A DNA stretch of 7,915 nucleotides from Acidobacteriota bacterium (GCA_003224995.1 QIAI01000256.1:1-7915); one strand, 5' to 3'; shown: positions 1 through 6,578, counted from the first letter of the stretch. Notes: generated by a model not told the origin, from the sequence alone. A program made the numbers and translations.

Positions 1-276
1 TCCAGTGGGCTGGTCATCGAAAATTGGATTCCACGTCCACCCGTAGTCGGTCGTCTTCCAGACGCCGCCATTGTTCGGCGCCATGTAGAAAACGTTTGGC
101 ACGCTCGGAATGCCCGCGATGGCCACGGTTCTGCCGCCACGAAAGGGTCCGATCATGCGCCAGCGCAATTCCTGGTACAGAGTGGGATCAACTTGCTGCG
201 CACATGCAACCGACCAACTTGCGAGACAAATGAATAACGGCAGGACGAACCGCAAACGGCAGCGAAGAGAATTCAC
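1..276 (-). CDS. Secreted BNR/sortilin-like beta-propeller protein, N-terminal fragment
   Basis: The first 92 codons of a leftward gene whose 3' end lies beyond the window start. It is read from a GTG at 276-274, behind a GGAGG (complement of 281-285). Residues 1-26 look like a signal peptide: basic start, hydrophobic core FVLPLFICLA, and an ACA/QQ cleavage site. A cysteine at residue 25 makes a lipoprotein conceivable, but the lipobox is poor. The mature start contains LRWRMIGPFRGGRT (about residues 37-50), then NVFYMAPNNGGVWKTTDYGWTW (residues 61-82; the last part is an Asp-box/BNR-type blade motif), then NPIFDD. This pattern is known from large exported 'glycosyl hydrolase'/VPS10-sortilin-like proteins, often around 1,000 residues in Acidobacteria and Bacteroidetes, whose activity is mostly unproven. 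It lies 74 bases after the threonine ammonia-lyase stop and may be co-transcribed. The family assignment is fairly firm; enzymatic function is unknown. Confidence 0.8.
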   Translation of the reverse strand, partial: MNSLRCRLRFVLPLFICLASWSVACAQQVDPTLYQELRWRMIGPFRGGRTVAIAGIPSVPNVFYMAPNNGGVWKTTDYGWTWNPIFDDQPTG

Positions 277-280
277 AAGT

Positions 281-285
281 CCTCC
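281..285 (-). promoter_or_regulatory. Shine-Dalgarno GGAGG selecting a GTG start
   Basis: On the minus strand GGAGG is followed by four bases and then GTG (276-274). It is the only ribosome-site match near the reading frame that also keeps the whole signal peptide, so it decides the start of the BNR/sortilin-like gene. The four-base gap is on the short side. Confidence 0.55.
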
Positions 286-319
286 GGAGCGGAGGCAAGC
301 ATAAACCAACGGGCCTTTT

Positions 320-352
320 CCGCGAAATGCAGCCATCGATTCGCGGGTTTTT
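320..352 (+). other. Terminator-like stem with T-run, rightward direction
   Basis: CCGCGAA (320-326) and TTCGCGG (340-346) pair perfectly across a 13-base loop and are followed by GTTTTT on the plus strand. No rightward gene ends here. In the leftward direction, which is that of the flanking genes, the stem is followed by AAAAGG, so it would not terminate them. It could stop antisense transcripts entering the threonine ammonia-lyase gene, or be chance. Confidence 0.2.
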
Positions 353-1646
353 ATAGAACGCGTTCGTGGCGGTATCCGGCCTCCGCCAGCGCGGCCAGAA
401 TGCGCTGAATCTGATCCTTCCCCCGCGTTTCGAGAGTCACATCAATCAGCGTGTCGCCCAGGCTCACGCCGTAGTAGGCACGGTCGAATTGCAGTTCCAC
501 AATGTTGGCATGATGGGCGGCAATGATTTTGGTCAGTTGATGGAGTGAGCCCGGGCGATCGGACAGGTGAATCTGAAGACGCACCAGCCGAGCATCCTTC
601 ACCAGCCCGCGCTGGATGATTCGCGACAACAGTGTGACATCGATGTTTCCACCGCAAACCAGCGCGACCGTCTTCTTATGTTTGAGCTTCGCTTTGTGAT
701 GGAGAAGAGCCGCCACCGCCGCGGCGCCCGCTCCCTCGGCAAGCATCTTCTCGCGTTCCAGAAGGGTCAGAATCCCGCTGGCAATTTCCTCTTCTTCCAC
801 GGAAACAACTTCGTCTACATATTTCTCAACCAGTTGCAGGGTGCGCTCTCCGGAACGCCGCACGGCAATGCCATCCGCAATGGTTGGATTGGACGGGATC
901 GTCGTAGGCTTGTGAGCCTTAATGGCTTCCAACATGGAAGGCATGCGCGCGGCCTGAACCCCAATGACTCGCACGGCGGGTTTGATTTCCTTGATCGCGC
1001 AGGCAATCCCGCTGATCAACCCGCCTCCGCCGATGGGAACTACTACGGCATCCAGATCGGGCACCTGCTCCAGAAGCTCCAGTGCAATCGTTCCCTGCCC
1101 TGCGATCACCGCTGGATCATCGAAGGGGTGGACAAAGGCCAGGTGTTCTGTGTCGGCAAGCCGGCAGGCTTCTTCATAGGCTTCGTCGTAACCATCCCCG
1201 TGCAGCACCACGTGCGCGCCATAGCTTTTGGTAGCGTTCACTTTTACGAGCGGGGTCATCACCGGCATCACGATTTTGGCCGAGACCCCGTTTCCCTTGG
1301 CATGAAAGGCGACTCCCTGCGCGTGATTTCCGGCACTCGCGGCGATTACGCCTCGCTGCTTGTCGTGCGCACTCAGGGTGAGAATCTTGTTCAGCGCGCC
1401 TCTTTCCTTGAACGAGCCAGTGCGCTGCAGATTTTCCAACTTGAGGTAAATGGGCTGGCCGCTGATCTCCGAGATACTGGGAGACGGAGGGCAGGGCGAT
1501 AAATAGACCGAGCCTCCGATGCGGTTGCGGGCTTCGCGAATGTCGTTGAGAGTTACATCAAGTTTAGGCATGGTTTCGATTTGAGTGTTCTGATCAGGGT
1601 GGGTCAAGAGCATTTCAGACTGCGAATCGATCAGCTCATCCCCCAT
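351..1646 (-). CDS. ilvA: Threonine ammonia-lyase (threonine dehydratase) with C-terminal ACT domain
   Basis: A PLP enzyme that deaminates L-threonine to 2-oxobutanoate and ammonia in the cytoplasm, the first step toward isoleucine or of threonine breakdown. Visible landmarks are the PLP lysine in GSFKERGA (K80), SAGNHAQG (104-111), the phosphate-binding GGGGL (206-210), EGAGAAA (304-310) and CGGN (331-334). Residues about 354-431 form a single ACT-like domain (LQIHLSDRPGSLHQL), the expected site of allosteric control. The length fits the medium form (about 400 residues) with one ACT domain, not the roughly 510-residue E. coli IlvA with two. The start is uncertain. The longest frame begins at ATG 1646, but an ATG at 1571 (residue 26, MPKLDVTLNDI) gives a 406-residue protein closer to family length. 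Neither has a clear ribosome site. The symbol follows the family; a purely catabolic role (tdcB-like) cannot be excluded. Confidence 0.93.
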   Translation of the reverse strand: MGDELIDSQSEMLLTHPDQNTQIETMPKLDVTLNDIREARNRIGGSVYLSPCPPSPSISEISGQPIYLKLENLQRTGSFKERGALNKILTLSAHDKQRGVIAASAGNHAQGVAFHAKGNGVSAKIVMPVMTPLVKVNATKSYGAHVVLHGDGYDEAYEEACRLADTEHLAFVHPFDDPAVIAGQGTIALELLEQVPDLDAVVVPIGGGGLISGIACAIKEIKPAVRVIGVQAARMPSMLEAIKAHKPTTIPSNPTIADGIAVRRSGERTLQLVEKYVDEVVSVEEEEIASGILTLLEREKMLAEGAGAAAVAALLHHKAKLKHKKTVALVCGGNIDVTLLSRIIQRGLVKDARLVRLQIHLSDRPGSLHQLTKIIAAHHANIVELQFDRAYYGVSLGDTLIDVTLETRGKDQIQRILAALAEAGYRHERVL

Positions 1647-1710
1647 CCGGCGAGGCGGTCGCGATAATCGCGATGCAAATGCTAATCCGACGCACTCGGA
1701 GGATATTCAT
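1636..1710 (-). CDS. Candidate isoleucine-rich leader peptide upstream of threonine ammonia-lyase
   Basis: A minus-strand ORF of 24 codons from ATG 1710-1708 to TGA 1638-1636. Six codons are isoleucine (residues 3, 9, 11, 13, 15, 16), with the run ISICIAII at 9-16, followed by one threonine. It sits directly before the threonine ammonia-lyase. It overlaps the longest start of that gene (1646) in another frame and ends 64 bases before the alternative start at 1571. Leader peptides rich in the regulated amino acids are established for branched-chain operons of enterobacteria. Against this reading, no Shine-Dalgarno sequence precedes the ATG (the upstream bases are tttgattggctt). No U-tract terminator follows the TGA, and the region could simply be untranslated DNA that happens to encode hydrophobic residues. 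Speculative. Confidence 0.2.
   Translation of the reverse strand: MNILRVRRISICIAIIATASPDGG
1659..1673. repeat. Perfect 15-base dyad TCGCGATAATCGCGA
   Basis: Two perfect seven-base arms (TCGCGAT / ATCGCGA) around a single central base, lying 13 bases upstream of the ATG at 1646. The compact, odd-centred symmetry resembles a small operator more than an RNA hairpin, which would have almost no loop. It also falls within the isoleucine codons of the candidate leader ORF. No regulator gene is nearby to match it, so an operator role is only a possibility. Confidence 0.25.
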
Positions 1711-1825
1711 AAGCCAATCAAAGCTTGGGAAGCCGACAGGTGCAGCATCCTAGCACAAACCGCGCTGGATTTCCTGGGTTCTTTGCGTAAAGCGGCACCT
1801 GCGCCTAAGGCTGTTTTGGCCGAGC

Positions 1826-3505
1826 TTAGCGGGTGCCTTTCCCGGCGCCGCTGTAACTGACTCGCCAGATCGTATTCGACCCATCATCGCTGACCAGCAA
1901 CGATCCGTCGGTAGCAACTGCAATCCCAACCGGTCTTCCCCACACATGACCGTTATCGACGACAAACCCGGTTAGGAAATCTTCGTATTCTCCACTGGCC
2001 CGCGCTGTCTGATGCCGGGGCACGCGAATCACCTCATATCCGGCGCGAACCGATTTATTCCATGAGCCGTGTTCGGAGGCGAAAATGTCGCCTTTATATT
2101 CCGCTGGAAATTGCGTTCCATGGTAGAAAGTCAACTCGAGAGAGGCATTGTGGGGCTGCAGCAGAACGTCAGGAACCAGAACCTTGTCTTTGAGTTCCGG
2201 ATGCTTGCCCGCATGCCGCGGATCCTGGTGAGCGCCGATATACCACCACGGCCAGCCATAAAAACCGCCATCCTGCACGTGAGTGATGTAATCGGGCACG
2301 AGATTGTCCCCCAGCCCGTCTCGCTCATTTACCGAGCACCACAATTGCCCGGTCTGGGGATCGATGGCCAGCCCTCCGCCCGCATTGCGGATACCGGAGG
2401 CATAAACTCGCATGCCAGATCCGTCGGGATTGAATTCGAGAATATCCGCGCGATTCTTCTCTTCGGGCGTGGTATCGGGATCGGAGACATTGGATGCGGA
2501 ACCCACAGCGACAAACAATTTTTTGCCGTCGGCGGTGAATTGCAGGTCGCGGGTCCAGTGCCCCTCGGCACGGGGAAGATCTGCGATGTGCTGTACCGGA
2601 CCAGTGGCTTTCAGATTTCCGCTGCGATAGGGAAATCGCACGATGGCATCCTCATCTCCGATGTAAACCCATTGTGGATTGTCTCCTGGTGGATAGAAGG
2701 CCATTCCATACGGGTGATTCAGCCCGCCCGCGAACGACTCCGATTGCTGCGGCTTCCCCTCGGCCGTGATCCCTCGAAAGACTTTGATCGTTCCGCTGCT
2801 GCTCTCGGCCACAAAAATATCGCCATTCGGAGCGATGCGGAGTTCTCTTGGTTCATCCAGTCCAGTGGCATATTGCTGAACCAGGAATCCGGCTGGAGCT
2901 TTTGGCCATGCATTCGCAGGGCGCTTCACCAGATCGGGCCCATTGTTGGCGGAGTGCGTGGCGTAGGGCGCGGGAAGATCCTGGATGGTGATCTTGTGCA
3001 TCTTGCCAGGTTCCTCAAAGCGAAAATCTGTGAAGGTGGTCGGCGGTGCGGGAGCGTTCGTCGGCACTGGGGGTGCATTTGGAGCCGCCGCTGCCGGTGC
3101 CGCTGTGCTCCGGGCGTTCTTGAGTGTCTTCAGGTAGGTAACGATTTGCCAGCGCTTCTGTTCAGAAAGTTGGGCCCAGGACGGCATGCCATTCTCAACT
3201 GAACCAGTAGTAATGAACCAGAAGATCTCGCCATCCGGCACGGTCTGAATCGCTCCGCGCGACAGAGCCGGGACATTTCCGTTTCCCTTCCCATTGATGC
3301 CATGACAAGAGCGGCAGTTCAGAGCATAAAGTCGCTCGCCTGCCTTCACGGCAGCCGCCTGCCCGGCGTAGGGGTTTTTCTTTTGCTGGCTGGAAGGTGG
3401 AGCGTTATGAAATCGTCGATCTTGCGCGGTCAAGGTTAACGAAAGAAAAATCCACAAGAAAATAACTTTCGAGAACAGACGACCAACCCGAGGGCGGATT
3501 TTCAA
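1826..3505 (-). CDS. Exported cytochrome c / glucose-sorbosone (PQQ-type) dehydrogenase fusion
   Basis: A 559-residue exported oxidoreductase. Residues 1-27 form a signal peptide (basic start, then VIFLWIFLSLTLTA). Residues about 50-130 are a class I cytochrome c domain with haem site CRSCH (64-68) and likely Met ligand in NGMPSW (M107). Residues 131-158 are an Ala/Pro-rich linker. From about 200 to 553 lies a glucose/sorbosone dehydrogenase beta-propeller of the PQQ soluble-dehydrogenase type. Typical motifs are LDEPRELRIAPNGDIFVAE, HPYGMAFYP, HWTRDLQFTADGKKLFVAVG, ASGIRNAGGGLAIDP, a haem-independent NERD (393-396), FASEHGSWN and GRPVGIAVATDGSLLVSDD. The family oxidises sugars or aldoses such as L-sorbosone in the periplasm; the fused haem would accept the electrons. 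Actual substrate and PQQ use are inferred. Translation begins at TTG 3505-3503 behind GGAGG. The gene is 179 bases upstream of the threonine ammonia-lyase, with no strong terminator between, so read-through is possible. Confidence 0.9.
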   Translation of the reverse strand: MKIRPRVGRLFSKVIFLWIFLSLTLTAQDRRFHNAPPSSQQKKNPYAGQAAAVKAGERLYALNCRSCHGINGKGNGNVPALSRGAIQTVPDGEIFWFITTGSVENGMPSWAQLSEQKRWQIVTYLKTLKNARSTAAPAAAAPNAPPVPTNAPAPPTTFTDFRFEEPGKMHKITIQDLPAPYATHSANNGPDLVKRPANAWPKAPAGFLVQQYATGLDEPRELRIAPNGDIFVAESSSGTIKVFRGITAEGKPQQSESFAGGLNHPYGMAFYPPGDNPQWVYIGDEDAIVRFPYRSGNLKATGPVQHIADLPRAEGHWTRDLQFTADGKKLFVAVGSASNVSDPDTTPEEKNRADILEFNPDGSGMRVYASGIRNAGGGLAIDPQTGQLWCSVNERDGLGDNLVPDYITHVQDGGFYGWPWWYIGAHQDPRHAGKHPELKDKVLVPDVLLQPHNASLELTFYHGTQFPAEYKGDIFASEHGSWNKSVRAGYEVIRVPRHQTARASGEYEDFLTGFVVDNGHVWGRPVGIAVATDGSLLVSDDGSNTIWRVSYSGAGKGTR

Positions 3506-3509
3506 GAAG

Positions 3510-3514
3510 CCTCC
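3510..3514 (-). promoter_or_regulatory. Shine-Dalgarno GGAGG selecting a TTG start
   Basis: The minus strand reads GGAGG, four bases, then TTG (3505-3503). There is no in-frame ATG before the hydrophobic signal-peptide core, so this site and the TTG are the best explanation of how the dehydrogenase is started. Confidence 0.55.
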
Positions 3515-3724
3515 AAACGCAGTGCACCTCTTGGACTGTAGAGGGCAATACAGGGGTTGGATGAAGGAGCAGCCATTCTGGTCGTTGCTTTTTGGCGGGA
3601 GGAACGAAACGAGAGCGAGGCCGTCAGGGATCGAACCGTACGACAGGTCAAAATCACTCAGATAAAAAATAATTTCGTTCGCGATGTGTCATTCCATAAG
3701 AGATGGCGATCGCGCAACTAATTG

Positions 3725-3753
3725 TTGCCACTCCGGCACGATGGAATTCAAAT
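3725..3753 (+). promoter_or_regulatory. Weak candidate sigma-70-type promoter for the antiporter
   Basis: TTGCCA (3725-3730, five of six bases to the -35 consensus), a 17-base spacer, then TCAAAT (3748-3753, four of six to the -10 consensus). It would give an untranslated leader of roughly 125 bases before the GTG at 3887. A match of this quality is expected by chance in a stretch this long. Confidence 0.2.
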
Positions 3754-3873
3754 CACGCGAGACCTGCATGCCAGTTGAGCTATTCAAGGCAAAAAGGCTC
3801 TGGGCCTGCCGGGCTCCAACTATGCTGGGTTACCATTGCACTGGAAGATGTAGCAGGCGCACTGTGTTCCATG

Positions 3874-3878
3874 AAGGA
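3874..3878 (+). promoter_or_regulatory. Shine-Dalgarno AAGGA selecting a GTG start
   Basis: AAGGA is followed by eight bases and then GTG (3887-3889), good spacing. The nearby ATGs at 3871 and 3882 are out of frame with the antiporter, so this site supports the GTG. Confidence 0.55.
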
Positions 3879-3886
3879 CACATGCC

Positions 3887-5113
3887 GTGTCTCAGGCGAA
3901 CGCGTTTGACGTATCAAGTCCGCTAACCCTGCCGCTCACCATGCTTGCCGTCTTGGGCTCGGCAATGCTGCTCAACGAAATCTTTGAGCGGTTGAAGCAA
4001 CCGGGACTGGTGGGGCAAATTCTCGCCGGTGTCCTGATTGGGCCGGCTGTGCTCGGCTGGATTGCGCCGAATGATCTTATCTCCGTTCTAGGAGAGCTTG
4101 GGGTCATGTTTCTCCTCTTCAATGTGGGCCTGCATGTGAGGTCGTCTGACCTCATAAAGACTGGCCGAATCGCGATGCTGGTGGCGGTTCTGGGCGTGCT
4201 CCTTCCATTTGTGGCTGGGTGGAGTATCGCCTCCCTCTGGGGTGAGCATACGACTCAGGCGATCTTCGTGGGCGCTGCCATGGTCGCGACGAGCGTGGGA
4301 ATTACGGCACAGGTCCTGGCTGCCAAAGGCTTGCTGCACCAAACTGCCAGCAAGATCATTCTGGCCGCAGCGGTGATTGATGATGTCCTCGGTTTGCTTA
4401 TTTTGGCTCTAGTGAGCAGTCTGGCGCGAGGCGAGGTAAACGTCCTGGAACTCGCGCTCACTGCGACTCTGGCTTTCGGATTCACAGGCGTCATCGCGAT
4501 GTGGGGCAGAAGAACGATGGTACGTGTGGTTCCGAAAGTGAATCGGCGACTACTCTCCGACGAGGCGCAATTCGCCGCCGCCATGGTGTTCCTGTTCGTT
4601 CTCTCTGCATTGGCCGTCTACGCGGGAGTTGCAGCAATCGTGGGAGCATTCCTTGCGGGCCTGGCGCTCTCGGGAAGCGTGGAGAAGCGAGTACTTGACC
4701 TGACCCAGGGAGTCACACAGTTATTGCTCCCTTTCTTTCTGGTGGGAATTGGGCTGCATTTTAATCTCAGCAGTCTGACCACGTGGTCCTCCGCCAGTTT
4801 CGCGCTAGCGATCGTGACGGCGGCAGTGCTTTCCAAATTCATCGCATGCGCTCTGGCGTCCTATCGCCTGGGATGGTTGCATTCTGCCCGCGTGGGAGTT
4901 GGAATGATTCCGCGGGGTGAGGTAGGAATGGTGGTCGCACAAATCGGGCATTCCATGGGCGTGATCGGCCAGACCGTCTATGACAGCGTCGTGCTTATGT
5001 CAGTTGCCACTACGCTGATTGCGCCCCCGCTGCTGAATTTGGTGTACAAAGGGGCTGGCCATAGGGCTGCGGAAACTTCGTCCGATGTTGCGGAACTGGG
5101 GCACAGGCGCTAA
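3887..5113 (+). CDS. CPA2-family cation:proton antiporter (NapA/Kef-type membrane domain)
   Basis: A 408-residue inner-membrane exchanger of protons against Na+ or K+, with about 13 hydrophobic segments between residues 14 and 386. Diagnostic features are the tandem aspartates in AAVIDDVLGLL (D165-D166), the unwound-helix motif MVATSVGIT (132-140), a conserved lysine in SKFIACAL (K317), and GMIPRGEVGMVVAQ (339-352) with conserved R and E. By analogy with NapA, the paired aspartates and the lysine suggest electrogenic Na+/H+ exchange; ion specificity is inferred. The protein stops shortly after the last helix and has none of the cytosolic TrkA-N/TrkA-C (RCK) domains that regulate KefB/KefC, which fits the length of short family members. 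It is the only rightward gene and is transcribed away from the dehydrogenase. No U-tract terminator follows its stop; the hairpin at 5258-5283 may serve both directions. Confidence 0.93.
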   Translation: MSQANAFDVSSPLTLPLTMLAVLGSAMLLNEIFERLKQPGLVGQILAGVLIGPAVLGWIAPNDLISVLGELGVMFLLFNVGLHVRSSDLIKTGRIAMLVAVLGVLLPFVAGWSIASLWGEHTTQAIFVGAAMVATSVGITAQVLAAKGLLHQTASKIILAAAVIDDVLGLLILALVSSLARGEVNVLELALTATLAFGFTGVIAMWGRRTMVRVVPKVNRRLLSDEAQFAAAMVFLFVLSALAVYAGVAAIVGAFLAGLALSGSVEKRVLDLTQGVTQLLLPFFLVGIGLHFNLSSLTTWSSASFALAIVTAAVLSKFIACALASYRLGWLHSARVGVGMIPRGEVGMVVAQIGHSMGVIGQTVYDSVVLMSVATTLIAPPLLNLVYKGAGHRAAETSSDVAELGHRR

Positions 5114-5251
5114 CAAGCGCATCCCATAGGGATAGCCTGCGGTGCCGAGCAATCCGAAAAGAAGGAGCGCCTGTTCCCATCGCTTCGAACTAGCGCGTAT
5201 TGCGCCGCGCTCTTCGTCCACTTGGGCAAGTCGGCCCAATACCGCGCCGAG

Positions 5252-5283
5252 AAAAAAGAACCCCCTCTTTCGAGAGGGGGTTC
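5252..5283 (-). terminator. Strong intrinsic terminator for the TIGR03118-family gene
   Basis: A perfect 11-bp stem (GAACCCCCTCT, 5258-5268, with AGAGGGGGTTC, 5273-5283) closed by a four-base loop. On the minus strand it is followed directly by six U (complement of A6 at 5252-5257). It begins 20 bases after the stop codon of the leftward gene. In the rightward direction the stem is followed by ATCGTTCG, with no U run, so it would end antiporter transcripts less efficiently. Confidence 0.93.
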
Positions 5284-5303
5284 ATCGTTCGCGTGAGGCT
5301 TCG

Positions 5304-6428
5304 TTATTGACTGTTGCCCAGTTGCTCGCTGGACACGGGGGTCAGGTTTCCAAATAGTCCATCTGCTTCGTCGTTTGGCCCGGCAGTGAAGTAGAGCGTC
5401 GTGGCGAGGCCGTTGTTCGTGGAATCCCCGCCAAAACTGAGGCCCCACAGTCCCTCGATAATCAACTTCTGGCCAGTCGTGTCATCCAGCATGGCACCTT
5501 CATGCTTTCCAGTCATCGCATTGAATGCATGAATCGCGCCGTCCCCGAAGTTACCAATCAGCAGGCGATGCGAAAACTTGCCAAAGTCCCCAGGCGCAAG
5601 CGCAATGCCCCAGGGGGCGTTGAACCATGGGCCATGCTGGAGAGTCGTTAACAAATGTCCGCGTGCGTCGAACACGCCCACGAAACCCCGGCCCGGGCCA
5701 TGGTCTTCATCCCTGCTCCCAAGTGCCCGGTGCACAAAGGTGACAATGAGGTTGCCTCCGACGTTTTGAATGTTGAAAGGCGCCCAGTCCCGTGAAAGCC
5801 CCGGAAAGCGGAAGGAGTCCTCATCATTAGGGGAAATGCGATTCAGAGTTCTGTCATAGACCTCTACGCGGCCAGTCTGAAAATTGGTGGCGTAGAAAAG
5901 CGGTCCACTGGGCAAAATCGCAAGCGCGCATCCTTTGTAAATCGCGCTTCCACTGCGATTCTTCAGGATCACGGCATTGGGATTTACGCCGGGATTCCAA
6001 CCAGCAATCGTGCCATCTTCAGTCACGAACAAGAAGATCGCTTTCGGCTGATTGGCGCCCATTGGAAATCCTGAGGTTGGATTAAATACCGTGCCAGTCG
6101 GCGCCGAAGTACCGGTGCCATCGGGCGTGGGTATTTTGACGACTACGGGCTGAGTGCCACCTGGCGGAACAAAAGGCGCGCCGGAAGCGTTGTACGGCGT
6201 AGATAGCCCTGTGCCGTTGTCGGAGATCCACCATGGGCTGCCGCTGCCACGGGAAATTCCCCACGCGTTCACGAGATTGGGATCCACATTGGGAGCGGAA
6301 GGTGAGACCGAGGATTTATCCACGGTCAAATCGGTGCGGTGGAACTGCTGAGCGCTGGCAAGGCCAGTGCTCAACAGCGCAAGAAAGAGGGTTGCGAACG
6401 AAAATCGACGGACAACTGAAGGCGCCAT
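5304..6428 (-). CDS. TIGR03118-family secreted beta-propeller-like protein
   Basis: A 374-residue exported protein of unknown function. A signal peptide occupies residues 1-26 (VVRRFSFATLFLALLSTGLASA, then QQ after the ASA cleavage site). The mature protein shows the conserved blocks I associate with family TIGR03118: LVNAWGISRG...SPWWISDNGTG (52-74), AIYKGCALA (162-170), LFYATNFQTGRVEVYD (177-192), APFNIQNVGGNLIVTF (216-231), FNAPWGIALAP (269-279), LLIGNFGDGAIHAFNAMTG (289-307) and LYFTAGPNDEADGLFG (345-360). Repeated strand-rich units of this kind suggest a beta-propeller. No PEP-CTERM anchor follows; the protein ends in a short polar tail. The start ATG (6428-6426) has a good GGAGG seven bases upstream (complement of 6436-6440). 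It lies 197 bases downstream of the transpeptidase gene on the same strand and is closed by a strong terminator, so it may be its own unit or the end of a two-gene unit. Confidence 0.88.
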   Translation of the reverse strand: MAPSVVRRFSFATLFLALLSTGLASAQQFHRTDLTVDKSSVSPSAPNVDPNLVNAWGISRGSGSPWWISDNGTGLSTPYNASGAPFVPPGGTQPVVVKIPTPDGTGTSAPTGTVFNPTSGFPMGANQPKAIFLFVTEDGTIAGWNPGVNPNAVILKNRSGSAIYKGCALAILPSGPLFYATNFQTGRVEVYDRTLNRISPNDEDSFRFPGLSRDWAPFNIQNVGGNLIVTFVHRALGSRDEDHGPGRGFVGVFDARGHLLTTLQHGPWFNAPWGIALAPGDFGKFSHRLLIGNFGDGAIHAFNAMTGKHEGAMLDDTTGQKLIIEGLWGLSFGGDSTNNGLATTLYFTAGPNDEADGLFGNLTPVSSEQLGNSQ

Positions 6429-6578
6429 ACATCATCCTCCACTGGACCTGAGATCCTCTGACCAGCGCGTCGAACACGCTGTGTCTGGACGTGGAAGTAA
6501 CGGTATGCTCCGTCTGAATCGCCTTATGTCACGGAAGTGTCGCTTTTCGGCAATATTCTTGTCAGCGATACACAGGCG

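Larger units (their letters stand above)
3506..3886. other. Divergent intergenic spacer between dehydrogenase and antiporter
   Basis: A 381-base gap between two genes transcribed away from each other, so it should hold both promoters. An AT-rich patch lies at about 3661-3676 (gataaaaaataattt). The short open frames seen in it (for example rightward from 3684 and 3703) have no recognisable domain or credible ribosome site and run into the antiporter gene, so I do not call them. GGTTCGATCC-like bases on the minus strand near 3630-3640 resemble a tRNA T-arm but do not fold into a tRNA. Confidence 0.5.

Noticed and set aside
567..1502. A 311-codon rightward open frame opposite the threonine ammonia-lyase gene
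   Set aside because: It lies wholly antisense to a gene with intact catalytic motifs, and its translation shows no domain or hydrophobic pattern. It is a codon-bias shadow.
1647..1825. Promoter for the threonine ammonia-lyase
   Set aside because: I looked for -35/-10 pairs on the minus strand and found none better than chance, so none is annotated.
2069..3202. A 377-codon rightward open frame opposite the dehydrogenase
   Set aside because: Antisense to a clear cytochrome c/dehydrogenase fusion; no recognisable motifs and low-complexity Arg/Cys-rich stretches typical of shadow frames.
3620..3645. tRNA-like T-arm bases (GGTTCGATCC on the minus strand)
   Set aside because: The flanking bases do not form the five-bp T stem, and no acceptor, D or anticodon arms can be drawn.
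3684..3926. Short rightward frames in the divergent spacer
   Set aside because: They run into the antiporter start in another frame, have no recognisable product and no convincing ribosome site.
5114..5130. Small hairpin ATCCC-ATA-GGGAT after the antiporter stop
   Set aside because: Only five bp and no U run; too weak to call a terminator.
5000..5239. A 79-codon leftward frame (TTG start) across the end of the antiporter gene
   Set aside because: It overlaps the antiporter C-terminus antisense and extends past the terminator of the leftward gene. It has no good ribosome site, and the one short hydrophobic patch is not enough to call a gene.
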